Positions 7,825 through 16,146 are shown, numbered from the stretch's first letter. The stretch: 64,000 nt of DNA from Candidatus Accumulibacter conexus (GCA_017592775.1 JAGFNJ010000027.1:1-64000); one strand, 5' to 3'. Notes: generated by a model from the letters alone, not told the origin. Translations and numbers: made by a program.

Positions 7825-9081
7825 TTACTCCGTTTTGTGTGGAACGAGGGCCATCTGGGCAAACGGCGGGGTGGGCAAGTGAGTGAGTTTTCCGGCAACG
7901 AGGTAGGCCATGGAGATGAAGTTTTCGACGCGGCGGTAGCCGCGAGCACGGGCTTGCGCTTCCTGGAGTGCGCGGTTCATGGCCTCGACGCGACCGTTGT
8001 GCTTGCCGGCTTCGAAGCCGTTGAGGATGCCGTTGAGGTGGGTGGTGAGCGTTCGCGCAAGGCGCTTGAAGGGATCGAGTCGACAGCGTCTGGCCCAGCT
8101 GAGCCAGCGGTGGAAGAGTGGCCGTGCTTCGTCAGGCGATCGGGCCGTCGCGTAAATGGCTCGCAAGGCCTGCTTGATGCGCCAAGCCCGCGCGGTCTTG
8201 AGGTTGGAGCGCTGCAGCCAGTGCATGGTCTGGAGTTGCGGGATCGTCCAGGCGGAGGGATTCTTGAGCAGACTCCAGCGCGTACCCTTGAGTTCGGGCT
8301 GGCTCTTGACCTCTGCCCGCCGCACCTCGTCGAGAGCCTTGCTGCCGAGTGCGACGACATGAAAGCGGTCAAAGCAGACGGTGGCTTGCGGGAAGTGCTC
8401 GGCGGCGCCGGCCTGAAACGAACGGCTCATATCCATGCTGACATGCGTGACCGCTTGTGGCTGACCGCCATGCACGGTCAGGTCCTCGGCGAACCGCTCC
8501 AGGCAGGACTTGTCCCGGCCGGGCGTGGCAAAGATCAGGCGCTGCGCATCCAGGTCATAGAAAACAGAGAGATACTCCTGGCCCCGCCGGCAAGCCGTCT
8601 CATCGATTCCGACCGCGCGCACCTCAGCATGCCACTCTCTGGCACGGGCCTTGCCGACATGGTGCTCAATGACCCGCCACAGCCGACGGGGCGGTACACG
8701 AACCAGGCGGCCAGCCGCGAGCACCGACATGGTCGGTGCGAGCATCAGCGTCAAGGCTTCGAACAGGAGCGTGAAGCGACTCCCCTCACGTGCCCACGGC
8801 ACGGCAATCTGCGTCACCTTCCCGCAGCCCGAGCACGCCACTCGCGGCACTTCGGCGTGCAGGTAGGCCTCGTACTGGAAGAAGTCGAGATGTCTCCAGG
8901 AGCGCACCAGTCGATCATGCAAAGGCTGCGCCGCCGCTCCACAGGCCGGGCAGACGTGCCGGCTGCCGCCAAATGTCACTCGAAAGTCAATCCGGCCGGC
9001 CTCCCGGTTGAAGTCGACCTGCTTGACCTGCCACGGCGCAACCAGGCCCAGCGCCTGGGTAAAGAGCATCTCCGTCATCAC
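7825..9081 (-). CDS. ISL3-family transposase
   Basis: A 418-residue full-length transposase that catalyses cut-and-paste movement of the surrounding element. The N-terminus has a zinc-binding domain (CPACG at about residue 44, then CSGCGKV) and a DNA-binding helical region. The RNase-H-like core shows the first Asp in VGIDETACRRG, the second in HVSMDMSRSFQ followed by CFDRFHVV, and the Glu near the end in GRVEAMNRALQEAQARARGY. The stop codon lies within the left terminal repeat, as is usual in compact IS. The first codon may be GTG at 9081 or ATG at 9078. No frameshift or internal stop is seen. Confidence 0.96.
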   Translation of the reverse strand: MMTEMLFTQALGLVAPWQVKQVDFNREAGRIDFRVTFGGSRHVCPACGAAAQPLHDRLVRSWRHLDFFQYEAYLHAEVPRVACSGCGKVTQIAVPWAREGSRFTLLFEALTLMLAPTMSVLAAGRLVRVPPRRLWRVIEHHVGKARAREWHAEVRAVGIDETACRRGQEYLSVFYDLDAQRLIFATPGRDKSCLERFAEDLTVHGGQPQAVTHVSMDMSRSFQAGAAEHFPQATVCFDRFHVVALGSKALDEVRRAEVKSQPELKGTRWSLLKNPSAWTIPQLQTMHWLQRSNLKTARAWRIKQALRAIYATARSPDEARPLFHRWLSWARRCRLDPFKRLARTLTTHLNGILNGFEAGKHNGRVEAMNRALQEAQARARGYRRVENFISMAYLVAGKLTHLPTPPFAQMALVPHKTE

Positions 9082-10476
9082 CTATCCCGACACAAGCGAA
9101 AGGCCGCTATTGTCCTCCAGGCCGATGGTGGCTGCCTGCCACCATCGGCCTGGAGGAAGCGTTGGCGAGGGTACGACGATGTCAAGGGTTCGGCTTCGCC
9201 CGGACTTCGTCCGCCCTTGACATCGGCGTACCCTCGATGCCCCTCCACCTACGCCGTTTCCACACGAAACGACATAGACCCCCCGTGCTGACCGGCGCAG
9301 CGGCAGAGCAGGCGCCGAGGAGCACAAAGCCGTGCCGGTCGAGCACGGCCGACTCGATCCCCAAGGGCATTTCACCGCGCGCGCGAGGCCACTCGATGTG
9401 GGGTGGAAAGCAGCGCGCACGGCCAAGCGTGGCGGCTCGGCCGAGACAGCGGCGTGAAGCCGCGGATTGGCGCGACCACGATTCCCCGGCCGGTCTTGGT
9501 TTCCGTAGCGCGCCAGCGCCGCCGCGAACTCGGCAGCCACCCGTACCCTGAGCGCCTCCGGCCCGACGACCTCACAGTCGCTGCCGTACTTCATGATGTC
9601 CATGACCAGCTCGCGGTCATCGGCGTAGGGCACGCGCAACTCGTAGCTGCCGTCCGCGACGAACGCGCCCTCTTGGTCCTGGTGCCAGCGCTCGGTGGCG
9701 ACCCAGCGCGCCCGTTCCGGCGTGAAGCGCAATACCGCCCAGGCGATGCACTCGCCGGAGAAGACGCCGTAGCCCGATCCCAGCACTTCGTCGAGGCGCT
9801 CATCGGCGACATCCAGGGCGCGCGTGTCGAGGATCTCGGCGTGTTCGATGGCGTCGACCGAGAAGGCGCGCAGGCCGTCCCGCAGATGGCACCGGGCGTC
9901 GAGGTACCAGTTGCCGCGGTGGTGGTTGAGGCGTTGCGGCGAGACCTCGCGCTCCGTCACCTCGTCGGTCCCGCGCGCATGGTAGCGGATGAGCAGGCGC
10001 TTTCGCCGCAGCAGGGCGGAGCCGACGCTCTGGAAATGGTCCAGGTGCAATTCGCGCGCACCAACCGTCTGGATGCGGATGCGTCGCTGCACCTCCTCGG
10101 CCGGATTGTCGGCGCTGCCTAGCAGGCCGGTGAGACGGGCGAGCAGGGGCCGGATCTGCGGCCCGAGCAGGCCGCCGGTGTCGAGGTTCGACAGGAGATG
10201 ATGCATGGTCAGCAGCGCATGGATTTCCTCGGCGCTGAACCACAGGCCAGGCAACTCATAGTGCGCGCCGACCCGCTGTCCGGCCTTTTCGAAGCGGTAG
10301 CCGCCGAGGTTGCGGTCGAAGCGGATCGGCGCGTTCAGGCGGTCGCGCATGTAGGCGAGGTCGCGCTTGAGCGTGGCCCAGGAGACGCCGAGACGTTCCA
10401 GCAACTCCTTGCGGGTGACGCAGTGGCGCGCGCCGAGAATCTGGTCGATCTGGTAAATCCGTTGCATGTTGTTCAT
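9082..10476 (-). CDS. WYL-domain transcriptional regulator, copy 2, with run-on C-terminus into the IS
   Basis: Residues 1-325 are about 96% identical to the regulator at 4213-5199: winged helix, WYL domain (substitution W to R in WYLDARCH) and WCX region. After ALARYG the homology ends. Instead of stopping after three residues, as copy 1 does, the frame continues for about 139 residues through unrelated flanking DNA and into the right end of the IS, finishing beside the transposase start. The run-on tail has no domain character (rich in R, S, G) and is probably not under selection. The start MNNMQR matches copy 1; an upstream in-frame start at 10518 would add 14 residues. It is divergent from the operon starting at 10763 and is the natural candidate for its regulator. 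Confidence 0.85.
   Translation of the reverse strand: MNNMQRIYQIDQILGARHCVTRKELLERLGVSWATLKRDLAYMRDRLNAPIRFDRNLGGYRFEKAGQRVGAHYELPGLWFSAEEIHALLTMHHLLSNLDTGGLLGPQIRPLLARLTGLLGSADNPAEEVQRRIRIQTVGARELHLDHFQSVGSALLRRKRLLIRYHARGTDEVTEREVSPQRLNHHRGNWYLDARCHLRDGLRAFSVDAIEHAEILDTRALDVADERLDEVLGSGYGVFSGECIAWAVLRFTPERARWVATERWHQDQEGAFVADGSYELRVPYADDRELVMDIMKYGSDCEVVGPEALRVRVAAEFAAALARYGNQDRPGNRGRANPRLHAAVSAEPPRLAVRAAFHPTSSGLARAVKCPWGSSRPCSTGTALCSSAPALPLRRSARGVYVVSCGNGVGGGASRVRRCQGRTKSGRSRTLDIVVPSPTLPPGRWWQAATIGLEDNSGLSLVSG
9114..9156. repeat. perfect 19-bp hairpin inside the IS
   Basis: CCTCCAGGCCGATGGTGGC (9114-9132) is exactly complementary to 9138-9156 around a 5-base loop TGCCT. It lies just upstream of the transposase start, inside the element. 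Confidence 0.9.
9166..9236. repeat. cloverleaf-like nested inverted repeat inside the IS
   Basis: Outer arms 9166-9188 and 9214-9236 pair over 23 positions with one mismatch. The 25-base interior folds into two further small stems (GGC/GCC and CGGAC/GTCCG, each with a TTC-containing loop). The whole can form a cloverleaf in DNA or RNA. It is also read through by the extended WYL frame. Confidence 0.85.
9283..9290 (+). repeat. IS target-site duplication, right copy
   Basis: CCCGTGCT, identical to 7813-7820. Confidence 0.9.
9291..9500. other. sequence between the IS and WYL copy 2
   Basis: About 210 bases with no recognised gene of their own. The reading frame of WYL copy 2 runs through them because its normal stop is absent. 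Confidence 0.4.
9501..10476 (-). repeat. 976-bp duplicated segment, copy 2 (partner 4224-5199)
   Basis: Constant-offset, indel-free duplicate of the WYL gene body described at 4224-5199. The duplication ends at the start codon on one side and at the final codons on the other. Confidence 0.9.
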
Positions 10477-10705
10477 GGGAAGCGCCCCGAAGATTCGTCC
10501 CGCAACCAGCTCCACCACCTAGGCGTCAGCAAGGACCGTGAAATACCCCTCCTCCGCGCAAGAAGTCGGCGCTACAACAGCCAACGAAGATCAAGATCAG
10601 CCCCTCGCTTTTCGAGCGACGCTTCACGCGGCTGCGGCAGACGTAACTCGTCACCCGGCTCGTACGGCTTGCATCGGTTGAAGCAGAGGTCATTTGAGGG
10701 TTGCA

Positions 10706-10738
10706 ATGTTATGTCACATAGGATATGTTACATAACAT
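10706..10738. promoter_or_regulatory. 33-bp palindrome, likely operator of the downstream operon
   Basis: ATGTTATGTCACATA (10706-10720), spacer GGA, then TATGTTACATAACAT (10724-10738). The arms are complementary at 14 of 15 positions. The site is A+T-rich within G+C-rich surroundings and ends 24 bases before the first start codon of the ssp operon, where a promoter or its operator would lie. The binding protein is probably either the divergent WYL regulator or the ribbon-helix-helix-like protein encoded first in the operon. Confidence 0.7.
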
Positions 10739-10762
10739 CTCACCACCATTTTGGGAATCGCG

Positions 10763-10960
10763 ATGTCCGTTGGAACCAGTGGCAGAATCGTCATTGAAGT
10801 TGACGTTGAGCTCAAGAGAATGCTTTACGCCTGCTTGGAAAAAGAGCATATTACTTTAAAACAATGGTTTGTACGTAGTGCCAGCACCTACTTGCGCAAT
10901 GTAGAGCAGCCGAGCTTGTTTGCCCCCGCGTGTCTCGATTCTGAAAAGGTGGTCGCATGA
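10763..10960 (+). CDS. small ribbon-helix-helix-like protein heading the ssp operon
   Basis: A 65-residue protein. The segment GRIVIEVDVELKRMLYACLE followed by KEHITLKQWFVRSASTYL has the strand-helix-helix spacing of Arc/CopG-type DNA-binding proteins, a fold used by small autorepressors and antitoxins. It ends at 10960, sharing ATGA with the next gene, so it is translationally coupled to sspB. A 33-bp palindrome lies just upstream. I infer that it may autoregulate the operon. A structural role in the modification complex, as for small proteins such as DndE, cannot be excluded. No exact family is recognised. Confidence 0.7.
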   Translation: MSVGTSGRIVIEVDVELKRMLYACLEKEHITLKQWFVRSASTYLRNVEQPSLFAPACLDSEKVVA

Positions 10961-11886
10961 CACCCTTCACCGCCAACAGGGTGGCCTTTGGTCGTCACGA
11001 GACCTTCCACCTGCGGTTTGGCTGGCTGACCAAAGGCTACCGCAACTGGTGCGAAACCCCAGAGCTGTTTGGTGAGGACGATCCAACGGTGGTGCTTGGT
11101 GTCGGCAAGAACATGGTTACTGCCATACGCTATTGGATGGAGGCCGCTCAGGTTGTACAATCGGCTCCGACTCGCGGGGTCGCCCCTACGAAGATCGGCA
11201 GACTGCTATTTGCCCAAGATTCGGGCTGGGATCCTTACCTCGAAGACGATGCCAGCCTGTGGCTTTTGCATTGGTTGATTGCCTCAAATCCGCGCGATGC
11301 TACGGCGATCTACTGGTACTTCAATCGCTACCACAAGCCGGAATTCACGAGCGGAGAACTGTTCGATGCCCTTTCCGATTTTGTTCGCGCGAACGCAAAA
11401 TCCAAAGCGGCAGACACTACCCTGAAGCGCGACATCAATGTGCTCCTGCGCATGTATGGCCCCCATGAGGCCACTAAGGGTGCACCGTTGGAAGATGGGC
11501 TCGATTCTCCTATGGCTATGCTTGGACTGATTCAACGTTCCAGCGATGGGAAGCACTACTTGTCCCGAGTTACTGAGCGACGCCGTCTTCCGGTTGCCGC
11601 TCTTGGCTATGCGGTGCTCGACTTGATGGAGGCTCTTCAGGATAATAGTGTCCCGCTGGAACGTTTGATGCGCGCCGATCCCCAATACGCTGCCCCGGGC
11701 GCGGTCTTTCGGATTACCGAAGATGGTTTGATTACCAAACTCGAAGAGCTCATACGCTGCCTTCCCGGCAGCTTGGAGTTGCGTGAAACCGCAGGCATCC
11801 ATCAGCTCTACCGGTTACAAAGTTGCGATAAACACGAGTTGCTGGCGCAGCACTATGCCGGTACGCGCCTGGAGAGTGCCGCATGA
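10957..11886 (+). CDS. sspB: DUF4007 protein, SspB-type phosphorothioation nickase
   Basis: A 309-residue protein with the DUF4007 pattern from the N-terminus: FTANRVAFGRHETFHLRFGW, then FGEDDPTVVLGVGKNMVTAI and a conserved IGRLLFAQDSGWDPYLED with LWLLHW. In the single-strand DNA phosphorothioation system SspABCD, the DUF4007 protein SspB is the nicking endonuclease that opens the backbone for sulfur insertion. That role is transferred here because the two following genes are the expected ATPase and PAPS-reductase-like partners in the same order. Start and stop both overlap their neighbours by ATGA. Codon use is less G+C-biased than in the surrounding chromosome. Confidence 0.88.
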   Translation: MTPFTANRVAFGRHETFHLRFGWLTKGYRNWCETPELFGEDDPTVVLGVGKNMVTAIRYWMEAAQVVQSAPTRGVAPTKIGRLLFAQDSGWDPYLEDDASLWLLHWLIASNPRDATAIYWYFNRYHKPEFTSGELFDALSDFVRANAKSKAADTTLKRDINVLLRMYGPHEATKGAPLEDGLDSPMAMLGLIQRSSDGKHYLSRVTERRRLPVAALGYAVLDLMEALQDNSVPLERLMRADPQYAAPGAVFRITEDGLITKLEELIRCLPGSLELRETAGIHQLYRLQSCDKHELLAQHYAGTRLESAA

Positions 11887-14800
11887 ACCTCGGGCATTAT
11901 ATTCAGGTCAATACCAGCTACACACGCTCCATCAACATCGAGCGCGATCTCGAGTCGTCCGAAGGTGGGCGGCCGTACATCCCAACCGCAAGGTCGATCC
12001 AGACCATAAGCCGCATTGCCGAAGCCATGCATCAAGGTACCGCGCCACGCGCTTGGGCGCTTATTGGTCCTTATGGTTCCGGAAAATCCGCCTTTGGCCT
12101 GTTTCTCTCCAACCTCCTGAATTCCTCTTATTGGAGCCCCGCCATTCAAGCGCGTCGTGTCCTCAGCCAGGCAGACGCGGTGCTCGGCACGAGGATCAGC
12201 CAGGCAATCGGTAACTCAATCGGTTACTGTCGGATTACCATTACCGGCAGCCCGGAGCCGCTCACGCGCCGCTTGGCGATCGCCATGCTGAACGCCGCCG
12301 ATGAATTTCGGGGAGTCCAGCGTGGCGCGGTTCCCGGCTTTATGAGGGCCCTGAGAAGCGCGATCGATAATTCAGGCGAGATAGCCGTTGGTGATCTGAT
12401 CGGCTGGATCTCTGACCTTCAGCGTCAGGTCGTTAAGGACAAAGGGAAGGGTGTCCTTGTCGTCATCGACGAACTTGGTAAGTTTCTCGAGTACGAAGCG
12501 CGGCATCGGCAATCGACCGATATTTACCTCTTGCAGGCACTTGCGGAGCACGCGTGTGCTGCCAACGAGGCTCCTGTATTACTGGTCGTTTTGTTGCATC
12601 AAGCTTTCGAGCAATACTTTGCCACTTTTGGCGACCAGCTCAAGAATGAATGGAAAAAAGTCCAGGGGCGTTTCGAGAGTATCCCGTACCTGGAATCGGC
12701 CGAGCAGGTGTTGCGCGTTGTCCGAGCAGCGATCAAGTCCGATCTGCCCGAATCGGCACAACGTGCGGTTTTGGCGAAGACCACGCTCGTCGCGAGGAGG
12801 TTGGAAGCGGGAAGCGCTCTGCCGATCGGCCTGGCCAGCGAAGCAGCGGCAGATATTTTTTTCGGCAGCTACCCGTTGCATCCGGTTTCGTTGTTACTTT
12901 TGCCATCTCTGTGTCAGAAGATCGCACAGAACGAGCGGACCCTCTTTAGTTTCCTTGGAAGCGCTGAACCGCACGGCTTCCAAGATGCGGTCAATCGGCT
13001 CGTGCTCGACGAGGCTCAGCCGAAGTGGATACTGCCCTGGGAAGTCTATGAATACTTCATTCTCAATCAGCCAGGCCTCATCACCGATCAGCTGACGCAT
13101 CGGCGTTGGGCGGAGGTGATCACCGCCGTCGAACGGCTTGGCGACGCACCAGATGACGCAGTTCGCCTGCTCAAAACCATTGGCCTGCTTAATATCGCTG
13201 GCTCGCAAGGAGGATTGAAAGCCTCAGACGAGTTGCTCAAGCTCGTTTTTGGCGACGACGGCTTCGATTTCGATGCCACCATCAAGCTGCTATCAGAGCG
13301 CTCGGTCGTCACGTACCGTAAGTACAATGGTGAATATCGTGTTTGGCAGGGCAGTGACTTCGATCTCGACGCCGCCCTTCAAGATCAGCGTGACGAGCTT
13401 GGCCGCATCGAGCTTGCGAAGTTGCTCAACGAGCGCGCAGTCATCGCGCCAATAGTTGCCCGCCGCCATGCCATCCAAACTGGCACACTCCGATATTTCC
13501 ACACCCAGTTTGCCGACGCGGTGTCGGCGGCTGAAGCTCCCGAGATCCACCTACCGACCTTACTCCTGTGTCTTGCTGAAACGCGTGACGCCGAAGACCA
13601 ATTTGCGGCAGTGAGCCGGAATCAGGAGTCCCAATCACAGCTCATCACCGCCGTCGTACCGAATGCGATGACCATTCGCCGGGCTGTCACCGAGGTGATC
13701 GCCTATGAACGTGTGCAGCGCCAATACTCTGAGGTGAATAACGATCCTGTTGCGGCACGAGAACTCAAGGACCGGCTATCATTCGCCAAGGACTTTGAGC
13801 ATGAACTCCTTTCTGCCGTCCTTGAAGAACCGGAAAACTCGACTTGGTGGTGGGGCGGCTTGGAGCATCGGCCAATTTCCAAGCGGGATATGCAAGATCT
13901 GTTGAGCAAAGCGCTCGAAAGGAGCTTCGAGCAGTCGCCGCACATTCATAACGAGCTCATCAACCGTGATAAGCCCTCGTCCACTGCTAACGCCGCACGC
14001 AAGCGGTTGCTGTGCGCCATGTTACAGAATGGTGACAAATGCGATCTTGGCTTTGAGAAATTTCCCGCTGAGAAAGCCATGTATCGTGCACTTTTAAAGG
14101 CTACCGGAATCCATGCGCCGGCGGGCGGCGAGTGGACGTTCCAAAAGCCGCGAGCAGGCGCACGCGGCAGACTTCTTCCACTTTGGGACGCGGTCGAAGC
14201 TTTTCTCGATGCTGAACCTCCGCAGCCACGAACGCTAGGCGATCTTTTTTATCACCTTACCCGGCCACCCTTCGGCGTCAAGCAAGGCGTATTGCCGGTC
14301 TTCTTGCTCGCCTATTACCTGGCGAATGAACAAGAGCTTGCTTTGTTTGACGACGGACACTACTGCCCTTTCATTTCGGAGGAAATAGTTGAACGCATCA
14401 TCAAGGAGCCGCATGTCTTTGGACTCCAGCGCTTCAGGTCTGATCCTGTGCGAGATGCCATCTTCCGTTCGTATTGCGAATCCGTGTCGTTGACGGGGGA
14501 GTCGCCGACGCAGTTGAATCTAGTTGCTGCCGCCAAGCCGTTTGCCCGGTTTATGATGACTTTGCCGGACTACGCGAAGGCGACCAAGACAATCTCCGCC
14601 GAAGCGCAGCGGTTGCGCGAAAAATTTTATGCAGCCAAGTCTCCCTTGCAGCTGCTCTTCTTCCAGATCCCAGAAGCGCTCGGGCTAAAGCCACTCATGG
14701 GTGACCTTGTTAGTCCTGACGACTTGCATGCCTTCAATCGCAAGCTAAATAGTGCAATTACCGAGCTGCGCGTGGCCTATCATGCGTTACTCAATGACTT

Positions 14801-15374
14801 TGTCGAGCAACTGCGAGAAGCATTCAAACTCAGCAAAAGAGAAGATCTGGGCCGCATCCGCGAGATCCTCACGGGGCGATACGCCGGCTTGCAGGATTAC
14901 ACGATCGACGTACAGGGACTTAAGGCATTTATCGGCCGCGTTGTTGATACCTACGGCGATGAGAAACATTGGCTGATCAGCCTGGCCAGTTTCCTCGCGC
15001 GTAAGCCACCCGAGAAATGGAACGATGATGATGCCTCAGCTGCTCATTACAGACTCTTGGAGATGGCAAAAAAGCTTCGTGAGCTCGAAACCCTTCGGCT
15101 GCACAGTGAGCGCGTTGATGACAGGCCCGCAGACTACGAATTGGTTCTGCTCAAGAGAATTTCGCAGACCGGTGGTGAAACTGAGCTAGTGGTTACCCTC
15201 GATCTCGAAAAGCGTCAGCGCTTGGAGAAGGTCGTGAGAGAGATCGGCATGAAGCTTGCCGGACTCGGTAGTGAGGATTTGAAGAATGCAGTACTCGCGT
15301 TGCTCATCGCGCCAGGAGATATTCTCGCCAAAGAGGACGCAGAATCTCAACAAGGAGTCAAATCAAATGGTTGA
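11883..15374 (+). CDS. sspC: large P-loop ATPase, SspC-type
   Basis: A 1,163-residue ATPase. The Walker A is GPYGSGKSA at residues 62-70 and a Walker B with adjacent acidic residue is at about 190-200 (VLVVIDELGKFLEY). An arginine-rich helical region and a long, mostly alpha-helical C-terminus follow. The position between a DUF4007 gene and a PAPS-reductase-type gene identifies it as the ATPase component (SspC) of an Ssp DNA phosphorothioation module. SspC is needed for the sulfur modification, presumably by driving the complex on DNA. Neighbour overlaps are 4 bases upstream and 8 bases downstream. It resembles large BREX-type ATPases in general layout, but the gene order favours SspC. No damage is seen. 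Confidence 0.85.
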   Translation: MNLGHYIQVNTSYTRSINIERDLESSEGGRPYIPTARSIQTISRIAEAMHQGTAPRAWALIGPYGSGKSAFGLFLSNLLNSSYWSPAIQARRVLSQADAVLGTRISQAIGNSIGYCRITITGSPEPLTRRLAIAMLNAADEFRGVQRGAVPGFMRALRSAIDNSGEIAVGDLIGWISDLQRQVVKDKGKGVLVVIDELGKFLEYEARHRQSTDIYLLQALAEHACAANEAPVLLVVLLHQAFEQYFATFGDQLKNEWKKVQGRFESIPYLESAEQVLRVVRAAIKSDLPESAQRAVLAKTTLVARRLEAGSALPIGLASEAAADIFFGSYPLHPVSLLLLPSLCQKIAQNERTLFSFLGSAEPHGFQDAVNRLVLDEAQPKWILPWEVYEYFILNQPGLITDQLTHRRWAEVITAVERLGDAPDDAVRLLKTIGLLNIAGSQGGLKASDELLKLVFGDDGFDFDATIKLLSERSVVTYRKYNGEYRVWQGSDFDLDAALQDQRDELGRIELAKLLNERAVIAPIVARRHAIQTGTLRYFHTQFADAVSAAEAPEIHLPTLLLCLAETRDAEDQFAAVSRNQESQSQLITAVVPNAMTIRRAVTEVIAYERVQRQYSEVNNDPVAARELKDRLSFAKDFEHELLSAVLEEPENSTWWWGGLEHRPISKRDMQDLLSKALERSFEQSPHIHNELINRDKPSSTANAARKRLLCAMLQNGDKCDLGFEKFPAEKAMYRALLKATGIHAPAGGEWTFQKPRAGARGRLLPLWDAVEAFLDAEPPQPRTLGDLFYHLTRPPFGVKQGVLPVFLLAYYLANEQELALFDDGHYCPFISEEIVERIIKEPHVFGLQRFRSDPVRDAIFRSYCESVSLTGESPTQLNLVAAAKPFARFMMTLPDYAKATKTISAEAQRLREKFYAAKSPLQLLFFQIPEALGLKPLMGDLVSPDDLHAFNRKLNSAITELRVAYHALLNDFVEQLREAFKLSKREDLGRIREILTGRYAGLQDYTIDVQGLKAFIGRVVDTYGDEKHWLISLASFLARKPPEKWNDDDASAAHYRLLEMAKKLRELETLRLHSERVDDRPADYELVLLKRISQTGGETELVVTLDLEKRQRLEKVVREIGMKLAGLGSEDLKNAVLALLIAPGDILAKEDAESQQGVKSNG

Positions 15375-16146
15375 CAAGGTGCGTCACGTGCTAGGCATCT
15401 CAGGCGGCAAAGACAGCGCTGCACTAGCGGTCTACATGCGCGACAAAGTGCCGGAGATGGAGTATTTCTTCACCGATACAGGTGCTGAGCTACCCGAGGT
15501 ATACGAATACTTGGATCGACTTGAAGGTGAGCTCAACAAACCAATAGTTCGGTTGGGCCTTGAGCGCGACTTTGGACATCTTCTACTCCAACACAACGGC
15601 TTTCTTCCCTCCCCAAGTACGCGTTGGTGTACTCGCGAAATGAAGATTCGTCCCTTTGAAAAGTGGGTGGGGACGGACAATGCAATCACGTACGTTGCGA
15701 TCCGCGCCGATGAGGATAGAGATGGCTACAAGTCAAGTAGCCCAAACATTACTCCGCGATTCCCGTTCAAAGAAGACGGGATAGTACGAGCAGACATCGA
15801 CCGAATCTTACAACATATTGGGTGGCCAAAGTACTACGAGTGGCGATCCCGATCAGGTTGTTACTTTTGTTTCTTTCAACGGAAGTCTGAGTGGATTGCG
15901 CTGGCGGAAAGACATCCCGAGCTGTTCGAGCGTGCGAAGGCATTTGAAAAGAGTGATACTGGCTCTGGCAAGGGCTACACCTGGTCTCAGGGAGAAACGC
16001 TGGAGGAGTTAATTGCTCGGGCTGCCGACGTTAGGCAGCAAGCAGCGTTCTCTGGAAGAAGGATCAGACGCAAAATCGGTTGGCAGGAACTGTTTGGCGC
16101 ACTTGAGGATGAGAGTGACGAATCTTGCCTGGTTTGCTCGCTATAG
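15367..16146 (+). CDS. sspD: PAPS-reductase-like ATP pyrophosphatase, SspD-type
   Basis: A 259-residue protein whose ATG at 15367 follows an AAGGAG at 15352-15357. The PP-loop SGGKDS is at residues 12-17. PAPS-reductase family blocks follow (EYFFTDTGAELPEVYEYL, then STRWCTREMKIRPFEKW). Cysteines at RWC and in SRSGCYFCFFQRKSEW are positioned to hold a cluster or carry sulfur. In phosphorothioation systems the homologues (DndC, SspD) activate the DNA backbone with ATP and pass sulfur to it. The sulfur donor, a cysteine desulfurase (SspA, or a housekeeping IscS), is not encoded in this window. The gene overlaps sspC by 8 bases. Confidence 0.88.
   Translation: MVDKVRHVLGISGGKDSAALAVYMRDKVPEMEYFFTDTGAELPEVYEYLDRLEGELNKPIVRLGLERDFGHLLLQHNGFLPSPSTRWCTREMKIRPFEKWVGTDNAITYVAIRADEDRDGYKSSSPNITPRFPFKEDGIVRADIDRILQHIGWPKYYEWRSRSGCYFCFFQRKSEWIALAERHPELFERAKAFEKSDTGSGKGYTWSQGETLEELIARAADVRQQAAFSGRRIRRKIGWQELFGALEDESDESCLVCSL

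Larger units (their letters stand above)
7821..9282 (-). mobile_element. complete ISL3-family insertion sequence with target duplication
   Basis: The element is 1,462 bp. Imperfect terminal inverted repeats of about 24 bp begin GGGTTTACTCCGTTTTGTGT at the left (from 7821) and, read inward from 9282, GGGTCTATGTCGTTTCGTGT at the right. An exact 8-bp direct repeat CCCGTGCT flanks it at 7813-7820 and 9283-9290, the duplication size typical of ISL3. It carries one full-length transposase on the reverse strand. Intact ends, intact gene and perfect target duplication indicate a recent, probably still functional insertion. Between the transposase start and the right repeat are two large hairpins. Confidence 0.95.

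Noticed and set aside
7699-9291. Forward-strand 530-codon frame across the transposase
   Set aside because: Antisense to an intact transposase inside a defined IS; no family resemblance.
9082-9500. C-terminal 139 residues of WYL copy 2 as a new domain
   Set aside because: They run through unrelated DNA and the IS end, are low in complexity and are absent in copy 1.
11883-15374. BREX-type ATPase (BrxC/PglY)
   Set aside because: Size and P-loop would fit, but no BREX partners (PglX, PglZ, BrxL) are present and the flanking genes are of the Ssp type.
10957-16146. Possible Dnd (double-strand phosphorothioation) system
   Set aside because: The DUF4007 protein and large ATPase in this order fit SspB-SspC; no DndB, DndD (SMC-like) or DndE-type gene is seen, although a Dnd-related methyltransferase is nearby.
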